64,000 nt of DNA from Vibrio atlanticus (GTDB taxonomy: Bacteria; Pseudomonadota; Gammaproteobacteria; Enterobacterales; Vibrionaceae). The position numbers and the translations under genes are program-made. Under the pieces are notes generated by a model. That model made no database searches and was not told where the DNA came from. It saw nothing but the letters and a program-made list of their open reading frames with translations. Each line of letters opens with the position of its first letter. The stretch's first letter is position 1. Of this stretch, positions 35,353 to 44,945 are shown piece after piece. Where the stretch lies: assembly GCF_024347315.1 (NCBI RefSeq), contig NZ_AP025460.1, forward strand, positions 1,178,001-1,242,000. Direction: 5' to 3'.

Positions 35353-35387
35353 TTAATCCCAATACTACTTTTGTGTAGTAATGAGCA

Positions 35388-36929
35388 TTATAGCCAAGCT
35401 TTTAGGCCATATTGACTTTCTAGCATACCAACTGCAAGCATTGCTACTAAACAGATAACTAAAACGCCAACTGGGATTACAATCTTATCTACAAATGATA
35501 GACGCTTCGCACGCTCTTTATCACCAATTAGACCGTTGTTATCAAGAAGCATAGTCAGAGCCCATGCTAATACAGGGTTAACAACCGCTGAACCGAAGAT
35601 ACAGATACCAGCTGCTTGAGAATCCTTTGAATCCTTAACCATTTGCATACCCGCTTCAAGTAGAGGTAAAGATACACCTACAAGTAGCGCAACACGCATC
35701 ACTGGTGGCCATACTGCAACGTCCATTGGGAAACCAAGAATCGCAACAATAATACATAGAGAACCAAGCAAGATTGCGCCGCCAGGAATTGGACGTTTCG
35801 CGATTGCTGCTGGGATCATGTAAGTACCCCAAGAAGAAGTGATGTTACCACCACCAACCGCTGTACCTACCATTTGACGCACAGAACACATAGTCATTGT
35901 GTCATCAACATCCATCAGAACTTTTTCAGAACGTTTAGGGTAGTTCAGTTCTTGGAAGATACGGTGACCTAGGAAATCTGGCGACCACATTGCTACGGCA
36001 AGAATTGCGAATGGTAGAGAAGCGATGAAGTGTTCAACGTTTGGCAAGCCAAGCATCCAACCTTCAGAAGTCGAACCCCACCAGTAAACTGGGTTTAGGT
36101 TTGGGATACCCATTTCAGTTTCGAATACGATATCGAAACCAGCGCCCAATGCTAATGCAATAGCAAGGCCTGTGAATGCACAAACTGGGATAGCTAACCA
36201 ACGCTTGTTCACTTTTGCTAAGAAAGCATAGATAGCAATAGTAATAGCAAGAACGATTAAACCAACGTAACCCATGCTACCCGCTTCAACAGTAGAAGAT
36301 TGAAGACCAACCGCCCATGCTTGAATTGAGTTAATTTGGCTCATGGTGCCTGTTAGGCCTAAGAAAATGAGCAAGCCACCAGCGGTACCTTCCGAAGTCA
36401 GGTTAACCAGCTTGGAGCCGCCTTTTAGGAAACTTAGGATTAGACCGAAGACACCGATAAGGATAGCCAATGCAAGAGGGTGAGCACCAGCGAGAGCGAT
36501 GGTACCAATAAGAGGGATCATTGGGCCGTGGTTACCGGCAAGGTTTGCTTTCGGGTTGAAGAAACCAGAAGCAAGGATACAGAACAGCAGTGCAGGAATC
36601 AGCATTTCTACACGAGCAACTTCAATTGCGAAGTCTTTACCTAGGTTGACGTGATCCCAAGCTTGAGTTAAGCCATCAGCCCAAGACATCATTACTGCTG
36701 AGTACATTGCGATGATACCGATGGTACCAGCAAGTGCAGGAACAAGATCTTCAAGTTCAAAACGGAAATCACGGCCTGGAAGGTTTAGGCCAAAACGACG
36801 AGGCTTCATGATTTGAAGTTCGTGATCTAAGTAATCTGAGCGGCTCTCAAATTCAGAAGCAGGGCGGTGTAGCTCTTTATAGCTTTTCTCTTCTACTTCA
36901 GAGTTCGCATTATTCACAACGTCTGACAT
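35388..36929 (-). CDS. DUF3360-family membrane transporter
   Basis: A 513-residue inner-membrane protein with about 12-13 hydrophobic segments after a charged cytoplasmic N-terminus (residues 1-60, EEKSYKELHRPASEF, LDHELQIMKPRRFGLNLPGR). I recognise the DUF3360 family, common in Vibrio and related at a distance to SulP/xanthine-type carriers (NAT fold); the TVGGGNITSS-like stretch AVGGGNITSSWGTYMIP is typical. Substrate unknown. It is not FocA, although it occupies the focA position upstream of pflB. GAGGAA precedes the ATG. An FNR-like site lies about 200 bp upstream, so anaerobic regulation is possible. Confidence 0.85.
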   Translation of the reverse strand: MSDVVNNANSEVEEKSYKELHRPASEFESRSDYLDHELQIMKPRRFGLNLPGRDFRFELEDLVPALAGTIGIIAMYSAVMMSWADGLTQAWDHVNLGKDFAIEVARVEMLIPALLFCILASGFFNPKANLAGNHGPMIPLIGTIALAGAHPLALAILIGVFGLILSFLKGGSKLVNLTSEGTAGGLLIFLGLTGTMSQINSIQAWAVGLQSSTVEAGSMGYVGLIVLAITIAIYAFLAKVNKRWLAIPVCAFTGLAIALALGAGFDIVFETEMGIPNLNPVYWWGSTSEGWMLGLPNVEHFIASLPFAILAVAMWSPDFLGHRIFQELNYPKRSEKVLMDVDDTMTMCSVRQMVGTAVGGGNITSSWGTYMIPAAIAKRPIPGGAILLGSLCIIVAILGFPMDVAVWPPVMRVALLVGVSLPLLEAGMQMVKDSKDSQAAGICIFGSAVVNPVLAWALTMLLDNNGLIGDKERAKRLSFVDKIVIPVGVLVICLVAMLAVGMLESQYGLKAWL

Positions 36930-37720
36930 AGATTCCTCATATTTTTATGTTAGTAATTCTAAAATTGAATTATAAAATTTCGCGTAATTGCGTTATTTCT
37001 TAGTTATAACTTATTAATATTATGTTGCACGGTTTTGATGTGCTTTATGCAGCTAAGTTAAAAGAAATGATTGGCATTTTTAACGCCTTATTCTTTGCTG
37101 ATAAGTTTAACAAGCTTACCCTTTAGGGTGATTGATCTTGATCACTTTATGAGTTTATGTGAAAGAAAGCTACAAAACACAGCGATTCATTAACGTACCG
37201 TTGATTAATCGTGTAATTAGTTTTCACAAATTGACGTTACCTATCTTCTTCATGCCTTGCTCTACATAGCATCAGCCGGATACCTCTTACTTATTGGGTG
37301 GTTTCACTATTAACCATTTACTTTTTACTCATTCGTGACGTTCTTACTACTCAATAACCTTCAAATAACGTTCTCGTATAGTGAGTTTGGTGTACTACTG
37401 CGGGTGTTAAATTTTGTTGGCAGCGCAGTTTTTAAGTTCACAAAACGTGTTTTTCTTGTGAGGCATAGGGCTACGAGAATCTCATTTTGATTAACTTTAT
37501 TTAAACAATGTCAGAGTTGCAATTACAGTTGGTCGATACATTTCATTCAGTAAATTGAGATTAAAACGCTATTTGATGCATAACAAGTCAGAACTAATCG
37601 CTATTTATTCTCAATTATCAGGTTAATAATTTGTTGCATGTTGTTTCGTGTGGTGCTAGTTTGTATCGCATGAAAAGGTCGGAGTACCTTGCATTTTCAC
37701 AAACTTGGGAGAGAAAGCGC
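36930..37720. other. Divergent intergenic region between the DUF3360 gene and the amino-acid ABC operon (791 bp)
   Basis: AT-rich, with an FNR-like site at 37132-37145. The ABC ATPase frame is open from 37631, but the supported start is 37721. I see no further gene; the region is long enough for two promoters and long leaders, or an unrecognised small RNA. Confidence 0.5.
37132..37145. promoter_or_regulatory. FNR-like binding site
   Basis: TTGATCTTGATCAC matches the FNR consensus TTGAT-N4-ATCAA at 9 of 10 defined positions. It lies 203 bp upstream of the DUF3360 start and 576 bp upstream of the ABC operon start. An anaerobic promoter for the DUF3360-pflB side is the likely use; not proven. 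Confidence 0.6.
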
Positions 37721-38491
37721 ATGAAAGATGTACCAGCGCTGGACATAAAGGATTTACACAAAACGTTTGGTCAAAATGAAGTTTTAAAGGGAATTTCACT
37801 TTCTGCGCATAAAGGCGATGTAGTATCGATTATCGGATCTTCAGGATCGGGTAAAAGTACTTTCCTTAGATGTATCAACCTTTTAGAGACACCTACCGCT
37901 GGCGAGATTTGGGTTAATGGCGAATTAATTCAAATGAAAAACAACCGCCAAGGTGTTTCTGTTCCTGCCAATGAAAAACAAGTACAGCGAATCCGTTCTC
38001 GCTTAGCAATGGTTTTTCAGGGTTTCAACCTGTGGTCTCATCTGACCGTTCTCGAAAATGTTATCGAAGCGCCTGTTCATGTCTTAGGTGTACCTAAAGC
38101 ACAAGCGATTGAAAATGCTGAGCTGCTACTGAAGAAAGTAGGGCTATATGAACGCAAAGACTACTACCCGGGTCATTTATCTGGCGGACAACAACAGCGT
38201 GCGGCGATTGCAAGAGCATTAGCGGTAGATCCTGAAGTGATGCTTTTTGATGAACCAACATCGGCACTTGATCCTGAGTTAGTAGGGGAAGTACTTGGTG
38301 TAATGCGCGATCTAGCAGAAGAAGGAAGAACCATGCTTGTGGTAACACATGAAATGGCTTTTGCTCGTGACGTATCAAATCATGTGATGTTCTTACATCA
38401 AGGCTTGGTGGAAGAACAGGGCGATCCAGCTAAACTGTTTACTGAGCCTGAATCTGAGCGATTACAACAATTTATCTCATCGATTTACTAA
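37721..38491 (+). CDS. hisP: Basic amino-acid ABC transporter, ATP-binding protein (HisP-like)
   Basis: Energises uptake of basic amino acids (histidine/arginine/lysine/ornithine class). Walker A IIGSSGSGKST, signature LSGGQQQRAAIARAL and Walker B VMLFDEPTSALDPE are intact, and the H-loop is in LVVTHEMAFA. Similarity to HisP is high (GKSTFLRCINLLE, GFNLWSHLTVLENV). I start at 37721 (MKDVPALDIKDL) because GGGAGAG precedes it and homologues begin here; the frame is open 30 codons upstream. This gives 256 residues. It is the first gene of a four-gene operon ATPase-binding protein-permease-permease. Confidence 0.92.
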   Translation: MKDVPALDIKDLHKTFGQNEVLKGISLSAHKGDVVSIIGSSGSGKSTFLRCINLLETPTAGEIWVNGELIQMKNNRQGVSVPANEKQVQRIRSRLAMVFQGFNLWSHLTVLENVIEAPVHVLGVPKAQAIENAELLLKKVGLYERKDYYPGHLSGGQQQRAAIARALAVDPEVMLFDEPTSALDPELVGEVLGVMRDLAEEGRTMLVVTHEMAFARDVSNHVMFLHQGLVEEQGDPAKLFTEPESERLQQFISSIY

Positions 38492-38627
38492 TCAGAATTG
38501 AAATGCTGTTGCTAAGGTAAATGGCGACAGTGTTAACAATGAAACACAACAAGTAAGTTAATAAGTAACAACAAACACAATATTAAAATTAGCAAAACAT
38601 AAAAACCTAAATCACAGGAGTAGGGAT

Positions 38628-39398
38628 ATGAAAAAGTGGTTATTAGTCGCGGCACTTGCTGCAACTGCTGCAACGGGCGTAGCTCAAGCAAAAGAATGGA
38701 AAACAGTACGTTTCGGTATTGAAGGTGCTTACCCTCCATTTAGCTGGACAGAAGCTGACGGTTCGCTGAAAGGCTTCGATGTCGATATGGCTAACGCGCT
38801 TTGTACTGAAATGCAGGTGAAGTGTAAGATCGTTGCACAAGATTGGGATGGTATTATTCCTTCTCTGCTTGCTCGTAAATATGATGCGATCATTGCGGCA
38901 ATGTCTATCACGGAAGAGCGCAAGAAAAAGATCGATTTCACAGGTAAATACGCACTTATCCCGAACAAGTTCATCGCTAAAAAAGATGCAGGCCTTAACT
39001 TTGATGATCTAAGTGGTCAAAAAATTGCCGTTCAACGTGCAACAACTCACGACAAGTACCTAACAGATAACTACGGCGACACAGTAGAAATCGTTCGTTA
39101 CGGTTCATTTGACGAAGCTTACCTTGATCTAGCTAACGGTCGTGTTGCTGCTGTACTGGGTGATGCATCTGCTCTAGAAGAAGGTGTACTAAACAAAGCG
39201 GGTGGTGAAGACTACGAGTTTGTTGGTCCATCACTAACTGATCCTAAATGGTTCGGTGAAGGTTTTGGTATTGCTCTACGTAAGCAAGACAAAGATCTGA
39301 CTAAGCAATTAGATGCTGCAATCCTTTCACTACGTGAAAAAGGCATCTACCAAGATATCGCTGCTAAATACTTCAACTACGACGTATACGGTAAGTAA
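38628..39398 (+). CDS. Periplasmic basic amino-acid-binding protein (HisJ/ArgT-like)
   Basis: Substrate-binding component of the importer. The signal peptide MKKWLLVAALAATAATGVAQ is cut after AQA before KEWKTVRFG. The family motif FGIEGAYPPFSWTEADGSLK and GFDVDMANALC are present, as well as the ligand-binding AAMSITEERKKKIDFTG. The 256 residues are normal. An AGGAG site lies upstream. Codon use is strongly biased compared with the permease genes, fitting the high expression usual for binding proteins. Exact ligand (arginine, lysine, ornithine or histidine) cannot be decided. Confidence 0.9.
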   Translation: MKKWLLVAALAATAATGVAQAKEWKTVRFGIEGAYPPFSWTEADGSLKGFDVDMANALCTEMQVKCKIVAQDWDGIIPSLLARKYDAIIAAMSITEERKKKIDFTGKYALIPNKFIAKKDAGLNFDDLSGQKIAVQRATTHDKYLTDNYGDTVEIVRYGSFDEAYLDLANGRVAAVLGDASALEEGVLNKAGGEDYEFVGPSLTDPKWFGEGFGIALRKQDKDLTKQLDAAILSLREKGIYQDIAAKYFNYDVYGK

Positions 39399-39477
39399 TC
39401 TCTAGCGTCACTTCTTAAGGGAGAGGCTCACCTCTCCCTGTCTTACCAACTTTTTCGCAGTTCTGTTGGAATTCATT

Positions 39478-40218
39478 ATGTTTGATTTACAAGGATATGA
39501 AGCGTCGATCCTGAAAGGGGCGGTGCTTACAATCGAAGTTGCCTTACTGTCGCTAATTTTAGCTATGGTTCTTGGTATGCTAGGTGCCTTAGCTAAACTC
39601 GCGCCTTATCGCTGGGCTCGTGCAATTGCAACCCTCTACACAACCGTTATTCGAGGTATACCCGATCTCGTATTGATGATGCTAATTTTCTTTGGTGGAC
39701 AAATCCTTTTAAACAACAGTTTGTATTCCATCAATGAGTGGCTCAATGAGTGGTTCACATCAAGTGACCCTAACCACGAATGGACCGCTTACCTACCTGA
39801 TTATATTGATGTCAGCCCATTCATTGCTGGCGTCTTAACCATTGGATTCATCTTCGGCGCGTACATGGCAGAAACCTTCCGTGGTGCGATAATGGCTGTC
39901 GACAGCGGTGAAATGGAAGCGGCAAAGGCTTATGGCATGGGCCCTGTTTTAGCGTTCCGTCGTATTCTATTACCGCAAATGATTCGTCACGCACTGCCGG
40001 GGTTTGGTAATAACTGGTTGGTTTTACTAAAAACTACCGCGCTGGTTTCTATTATTGGCCTTGAAGACATGGTACGTGTTAGCGCTCTGGCGGCGGGTTC
40101 AACCAAAATGCCATTTACCTTCTATATGACGGTAGCAATCATCTTCTTATTCTTCACCAGTGTTTCGACGGGCTTACTTAAGTTGGTTGAACGTAAATTC
40201 AGTATCCACGCGAGGTAG
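39478..40218 (+). CDS. hisQ: ABC transporter permease (HisQ/ArtQ-like)
   Basis: One of two membrane subunits of the amino-acid importer. TTVIRGIPDLVLMMLIFFGG resembles HisQ, and the coupling-helix motif EAAKAYGMGPVLAFRRILLP (EAA loop, shown 20 residues) is intact. About five TM helices. I start at 39478 (MFDLQGYEAS), preceded by GGAA; an in-frame TTG four codons earlier is less likely. This gives 246 residues. It ends 2 bp before hisM. Confidence 0.9.
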   Translation: MFDLQGYEASILKGAVLTIEVALLSLILAMVLGMLGALAKLAPYRWARAIATLYTTVIRGIPDLVLMMLIFFGGQILLNNSLYSINEWLNEWFTSSDPNHEWTAYLPDYIDVSPFIAGVLTIGFIFGAYMAETFRGAIMAVDSGEMEAAKAYGMGPVLAFRRILLPQMIRHALPGFGNNWLVLLKTTALVSIIGLEDMVRVSALAAGSTKMPFTFYMTVAIIFLFFTSVSTGLLKLVERKFSIHAR

Positions 40219-40220
40219 TT

Positions 40221-40898
40221 ATGGACTTTTCATTGATAATTGAAAGCCTGCCGATTTACCTTGGTGGTTTGTGGACAACGGCTTGGATGGTTTGTGTCGC
40301 TTTGATTGTTGGCTTATTCGTAGCCATACCATTAGCTATCGCTCGTAACAGTCCAAATATGATGATTAATGCACCAGCTTGGTCGTTCATTTATTTCTTC
40401 CGTGGTACGCCGTTATTGGTGCAGTTGTACCTGATTTACTACGGTATGGACCAATTCTTCCCAGTAAAAGATACACTATGGGAAAACGCATGGTTCTGTG
40501 CATTGGTCGCGTTTATTCTGAACACATCGGCATACACCGCAGAAATCATCCGTGGTGCAATCAACGGATTACCGAAAGGTGAAGTTGAAGCAGCAAAAGC
40601 GTATGGTATGAGCACACCCAAGACATACCGCCGCATCATTTTACCAAGTGCTCTACGTCGTGCATTACCGGCTTACAGTAACGAAGTTATCTTTATGCTT
40701 CATGGTTCAGCGGTAGCAGGTATCGTAACCATTATGGATCTAACTGGTGCTGCACGTTTGGTCAACTCTCGCTACTACGCTCCATTCGAGTCTTTCCTAA
40801 CTGCAGGTCTATTCTACATGGCGCTAACGTTTATCATCATTGCGATTTTCAAATTCGCAGAGAAGCGTTTCCTTGCTTACCTAAGGCCGTTAAGTTAA
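40221..40898 (+). CDS. hisM: ABC transporter permease (HisM/ArtM-like)
   Basis: Second membrane subunit. It carries FFRGTPLLVQLYLIYYGMD and the EAA motif EVEAAKAYGMSTPKTYRRII (20 shown), followed by LPAYSNEVIFMLHGSA. The 225 residues are standard. It starts 2 bp after hisQ, so translation is coupled, and it ends the operon before a clear terminator. Confidence 0.9.
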   Translation: MDFSLIIESLPIYLGGLWTTAWMVCVALIVGLFVAIPLAIARNSPNMMINAPAWSFIYFFRGTPLLVQLYLIYYGMDQFFPVKDTLWENAWFCALVAFILNTSAYTAEIIRGAINGLPKGEVEAAKAYGMSTPKTYRRIILPSALRRALPAYSNEVIFMLHGSAVAGIVTIMDLTGAARLVNSRYYAPFESFLTAGLFYMALTFIIIAIFKFAEKRFLAYLRPLS

Positions 40899-40923
40899 CT
40901 CTACGATACAGATTTTCTTAGAC

Positions 40924-40951
40924 AAACGGCGCTCTTGTAGCGCCGTTTTTA
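40924..40951 (+). terminator. Terminator after the ABC operon
   Basis: AAACGGCGCT CTTG TAGCGCCGTTTTT hairpin with T-run, 26 bp after the hisM stop. Confidence 0.92.
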
Positions 40952-41097
40952 ATTTCAATTCAATTGTTCGGGTACCAATAAGTTTAAGTGGTATTTGTTA
41001 AATTCACTCCATAAATTACGAACCCATTAGTCGAATCAATTGACTTAAGTGAACCCATAGATACACTTGCTCCAATTTTTTTGAGTGTCGTATAACA

Positions 41098-43833
41098 ATG
41101 AAAAAAAACATCTTATCTTTGTGTCTAATTTTGCCGTCGTCTCTACTACTTTCTGCATGTGGTGGTTCTAGTGATTCCGCTCAACCTCCGAGTAAAACGG
41201 CGGTACAAAAAGCGCTTGAATCCGGAGATGCATCCCTTGTATCTAATGCCAATGAGTTTATTGACGCCAGCCAAGCGCTCGTTGCCCAATACAAATCCGA
41301 TTACAGTCAAATTAAACAGTCTCTGTCTAAAAATTCAGACGGCACGCCGCTGCGCAATCTTCATTGGGATCCAACACACGATGCCGCGATAATCTTACCA
41401 ACTTACGGCTTCAACGATGTCATCCTGCAAACCAATAAAGCGATGCAGAGTGGATATACTGACCAAGAGCTTGCGATTGGTATTGCAGGTTATACATCGA
41501 GCGGTAGTCGTTACGCTGCGTTAGCAAGTAACCCATTTCGAACTAAGCAACGTTCAACGGATTCAGTCAACGCAGAAATGGATGTGTGGTTAAAAAACTT
41601 GGTGGGTTGGGCATCAGGCACAAGTTCACCTAAGAATGTTGTCTTGGCTCAGATGGAGCAGTCTTATTATTTTCCTGATGACAAAGCAACGCGAAACTGG
41701 CTAACGAGCAACATCAATCCTTCGATGGTTATCAATGATGACAACGCCTGTGACGGCAGCAAATTAAGCCAATGTATTGAAACGAACAACCCTGATTTAT
41801 TGATTTTGTCTCAAAAGTTAAATGATGGTGACGAAATTAACGATGTAATGACGGGGTTACGTTTGGCGTTCAACAAAAAGATCCCCGTACTGTATTTGCA
41901 TCTTGATGGCGGTATGACGGACTTAGGCAACGCACTATTTGCAGAAATGCATATGACGTATGTTGGTGATAACTATTGGCGCAGGCTAGGGCTGTCAAAT
42001 TGGGATTCAACGCAACTGATTGATCGAATGCCAGATAATATCGTCAAACAACAAGCACTTTTACAGCGCCTGAAACTCGATAGTTTCACTGTTGACTTGA
42101 ATTTATGTGATGACAAATCTTGCCCAGATGAGTCCAACATGGATGAAGAGTTCTATAAGGCCGCGAACAGTATTCGTTCACACCTAACGACGCTTGATAG
42201 CAAAAAAATTGATCTCTTTGCATCCAAGAACTACGAATATGAAAAGCTGTTACTGCTACTTGCTGATCGCTACCGACAAGACGTTAAGTACCCAATGGGT
42301 AAAGACGTAACAGATAGAATCGACTTTCTTCGGTCGTATTACAGTGATTACGCGACATACAACACTCGACAACATAACGCAGCACAGCCGAGTTTAGGGA
42401 ACTTCAGCACCAAGAACTTTAAGAATGTCCCTCTCATCACCAAGATTATTACTTTAGAGTCAAAGAAAAACTTCCGTGCGGCGGGTGTATATGCCTTACC
42501 GGGTAAGACGATCAAAGTGACGCGATTAGATAATAACAAAGTGGCAACGTCGATTGCCCTTAACACACTACGTAGCGGTGCGACTCATGAGTTTTCGGGT
42601 AAAGACGGCTATGCAAGGCCGAAGTTTTTGACTTCGGTAACTTACCCCGTAAAACATGGAGAAACGATATACCTGACCTCTGCCTATGGCGGGACATTAC
42701 AAGTTCATTTTGATACCAACGATATCGATGTAGAGCTGCGTTTTGAAAATGTTGCCCAACACCCTGTTTGGCGAAGTCAAGCGGACAACGATAGCTTTGT
42801 CGCGCAGCTCGAAGAAGGTAACTTTGACTGGGCTGAGTTGGTGACTCCCGGATTTGAAGTTCACTCTAAACTAGACAAGATGAAAGAGTCTATCGGAGCT
42901 TCTGATTGGGCACAGCCGCATGATATGGCTCTCGCCACAGAGCGTTACGTACACAACCTTCCTCATGCACTTGCGGGTTTCAAAGGGCCAGGAATTGATG
43001 AAATTGCTGAAATACACCAATACGGAGAGGCAAAGGGCTGGGAAATTGCGAACATTGATATTGTAAAGCACATGAATGCCGATCAAGCGACTTGTGGTTA
43101 CGGTTGTTCAGGAAACCCTTACGATGCTTATTGGTCTTTTCATCCTCTAGGGCATGGTGATTTGCACGAGCTTGGTCATGGACTGGAAAGAGGACGTTTT
43201 AGATTCTCTGGGTGGGAAGGCCACTCAACAACCAACTACTATTCGTATTTCAGTAAATCAAAGTATTACAAAGATACGGCAAAGGTATCGTCTTGCCAAA
43301 GCCTAGACTTTAAAGGGCAGTATCAACTTTTACAGCAGAGCCGAACTCAACCAGATCCAAACGCTTTTATGGCGGCTCAAAATCAAACGGGTTGGAGTTG
43401 GGGGGCTCGTATGTTCATTCAAATGATGATGTTGACTGAGCAGCAAGGTGTATTGAATTCAGGTTGGCATTTACTAGGGCGCTTACACTTGATTGAACGC
43501 GAGTTTAATCGCTTGAAAGCTAGTGATACTCTTTGGAACAACGGTAAAGGCTCTATTGGTTTTTCTGATTACACCAAACAAGAAGCCGAAGGCATCACCA
43601 ACAATGACTGGTTGCTTATCGCATTAAGCTACGTAGCAGAAAGGGATATGAAGCAATACTTAGATATGTGGGGATTCAGTTTCAGTGATAAAGCGAAGCA
43701 ACAAGTCACAGCTCTTAGTCTAAGTAACATGCCTTTGACATATTTTGCATCGTCTAATCAAGGCTATTGCTTAGATGAATTTGCTAAGACGCCGTTAGAT
43801 GTTGACGGCACGACCGCTTGGCCGCTTAATTAG
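41098..43833 (+). CDS. ImpA-family (M88-like) metalloprotease lipoprotein
   Basis: Large secreted-type zinc protease. The N-terminus is a lipoprotein signal (MKKNILSLCLILPSSLLLSA, then CGGSSDSAQP) with lipobox LLSAC, so it is probably anchored in the outer membrane. The active-site motif HELGHGLE (HExxH) lies near residue 697 in GHGDLHELGHGLERGRF. The layout and 911 residues resemble Pseudomonas aeruginosa ImpA (923 residues), an O-glycoprotein-directed protease that cleaves host mucin-type glycoproteins. Cysteine pairs (DDNACDGSKLSQC, NLCDDKSCPD, TCGYGCSG) suggest disulfides. Monocistronic, with its own terminator. Substrates are unknown. Confidence 0.87.
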   Translation: MKKNILSLCLILPSSLLLSACGGSSDSAQPPSKTAVQKALESGDASLVSNANEFIDASQALVAQYKSDYSQIKQSLSKNSDGTPLRNLHWDPTHDAAIILPTYGFNDVILQTNKAMQSGYTDQELAIGIAGYTSSGSRYAALASNPFRTKQRSTDSVNAEMDVWLKNLVGWASGTSSPKNVVLAQMEQSYYFPDDKATRNWLTSNINPSMVINDDNACDGSKLSQCIETNNPDLLILSQKLNDGDEINDVMTGLRLAFNKKIPVLYLHLDGGMTDLGNALFAEMHMTYVGDNYWRRLGLSNWDSTQLIDRMPDNIVKQQALLQRLKLDSFTVDLNLCDDKSCPDESNMDEEFYKAANSIRSHLTTLDSKKIDLFASKNYEYEKLLLLLADRYRQDVKYPMGKDVTDRIDFLRSYYSDYATYNTRQHNAAQPSLGNFSTKNFKNVPLITKIITLESKKNFRAAGVYALPGKTIKVTRLDNNKVATSIALNTLRSGATHEFSGKDGYARPKFLTSVTYPVKHGETIYLTSAYGGTLQVHFDTNDIDVELRFENVAQHPVWRSQADNDSFVAQLEEGNFDWAELVTPGFEVHSKLDKMKESIGASDWAQPHDMALATERYVHNLPHALAGFKGPGIDEIAEIHQYGEAKGWEIANIDIVKHMNADQATCGYGCSGNPYDAYWSFHPLGHGDLHELGHGLERGRFRFSGWEGHSTTNYYSYFSKSKYYKDTAKVSSCQSLDFKGQYQLLQQSRTQPDPNAFMAAQNQTGWSWGARMFIQMMMLTEQQGVLNSGWHLLGRLHLIEREFNRLKASDTLWNNGKGSIGFSDYTKQEAEGITNNDWLLIALSYVAERDMKQYLDMWGFSFSDKAKQQVTALSLSNMPLTYFASSNQGYCLDEFAKTPLDVDGTTAWPLN

Positions 43834-43860
43834 GTATATGGCAGATAGAGTCACGAAGAA

Positions 43861-43891
43861 AAAAGAGAGGAGATATTAACTCCTCTCTTTC
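43861..43891. terminator. Terminator between the impA-like gene and xthA
   Basis: AAAGAGAGGAG atattaa CTCCTCTCTTT hairpin between convergent genes. Confidence 0.85.
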
Positions 43892-43969
43892 GTTATTCGC
43901 TTCTGGTTAGCCTAGTGAACACGATTTACCAGCTACTTGATATGGCTAAGTTCTGTTACCTAAAAGTAA

Positions 43970-44776
43970 CTACTTAAACGTCGACCAAATTGGCGCGTGA
44001 TCTGACGGTTTTTCGATGCCGCGTAGTTCGTAGTCGATGCCCGCTTCAGTACACTTGTCAGCAAGCTTCTGAGTCGCAAGTACCACATCAATGCGCAGGC
44101 CGCGGTTGTCCACGAAGCCTTTTGAGCGGTAATCAAACCATGAGTATTGATCGTTCACTTCAGGGTGTAGTAAACGGAAGCTGTCCACAAAGCCCCAATC
44201 CATCAATGTTTTCAACCATTCGCGTTCTTCTGGTTGGAAAGAACATTTACCGGTTTTCAACCAACGTTTCGCATTAGGTTCACCAATGCCGATATCAATA
44301 TCGGTAGGGCTGATATTAATGTCGCCCATTACGATCACTTGTTCATCTTTGTTGTGGTAATCGTTCAGGTACGTCATTAAGTCTTTGTAGAACTGGCGCT
44401 TGTACGGGTATTTGGTTTCATGCTTAATGTTGTCGCCTTGAGGGAAGTAACCATTTAGTACAGTGACCTTCTCACCGTTTTCATCTTCAAACGTCGCCAT
44501 GATCATACGCTTTTGATGGTCTTCATTGTCTGTAGGAAAGCCTTTTTGTACCGAAATTGGCTCTTGCTTACAAAGCATAGCCACACCGTAGTGAGCCTTT
44601 TGACCGTGGAAGTAGACCTTGTAACCCATAGCTTCAACATCGGCTAGCGGGAAGGCTTCATCGTGCACTTTGATCTCTTGTAGACCAATCACATCAGGTT
44701 GGTGCTTATCGATAATAGCTTGAAGCTGATGAAGACGGGCTCTAAGGCCATTGATGTTGAAGCTGATTACTTTCAT
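43970..44776 (-). CDS. xthA: Exodeoxyribonuclease III
   Basis: AP endonuclease and 3'-5' exonuclease in base-excision repair. The 268 residues equal E. coli XthA. Metal and catalytic residues are in [51 protein letters not shown] and the C-terminal [17 protein letters not shown] precedes the start. It is transcribed alone; an unusual perfect inverted repeat lies upstream at 44887-44919. Confidence 0.96.
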   Translation of the reverse strand: MKVISFNINGLRARLHQLQAIIDKHQPDVIGLQEIKVHDEAFPLADVEAMGYKVYFHGQKAHYGVAMLCKQEPISVQKGFPTDNEDHQKRMIMATFEDENGEKVTVLNGYFPQGDNIKHETKYPYKRQFYKDLMTYLNDYHNKDEQVIVMGDINISPTDIDIGIGEPNAKRWLKTGKCSFQPEEREWLKTLMDWGFVDSFRLLHPEVNDQYSWFDYRSKGFVDNRGLRIDVVLATQKLADKCTEAGIDYELRGIEKPSDHAPIWSTFK

Positions 44777-44886
44777 TTGTTTTTATACCTCTCGTAAACC
44801 CTTGTGATTGCTTGCTTTTCAAGGGCTTGCTGATTTGGTGGGTTTCATGATTAATCGTATTTAAGCATGCTTAATAATTTCTGTCG

Positions 44887-44919
44887 CCATTTTGTCGCCC
44901 CTAAATGGCGACAAAATGG
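44887..44919. repeat. Perfect 13-bp inverted repeat between ptrB and xthA
   Basis: CCATTTTGTCGCC (44887-44899) and GGCGACAAAATGG (44907-44919) with a 7-nt loop. TGTCGCC also occurs as a direct repeat at 44882-44888 and 44893-44899. No T-run follows on either strand. It may be an operator, an inefficient terminator of the upstream gene or a small repeat element. Confidence 0.75.
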
Positions 44920-44945
44920 TGTGAATACTCACTTTTACGCAGAAT

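Larger units (their letters stand above)
35081..35387 (-). other. Intergenic region between the DUF3360 gene and pflB (307 bp)
   Basis: Holds, from the DUF3360 side, a terminator-like hairpin at 35310-35352, about 95 bp of AT-rich DNA, and the 45-bp palindrome at 35169-35213, which lies 89 bp before the pflB start. The pflB promoter should be here; I cannot fix -35/-10 boxes. Confidence 0.6.

Noticed and set aside
35388..36929. FocA formate channel
   Set aside because: Position suggests it, but the length (513 versus about 285 residues) and sequence are of the DUF3360 type.
37631..37720. N-terminal extension of the HisP-like ATPase
   Set aside because: Homologues start at 37721, where a ribosome-binding site is present; the upstream part has no matching content.
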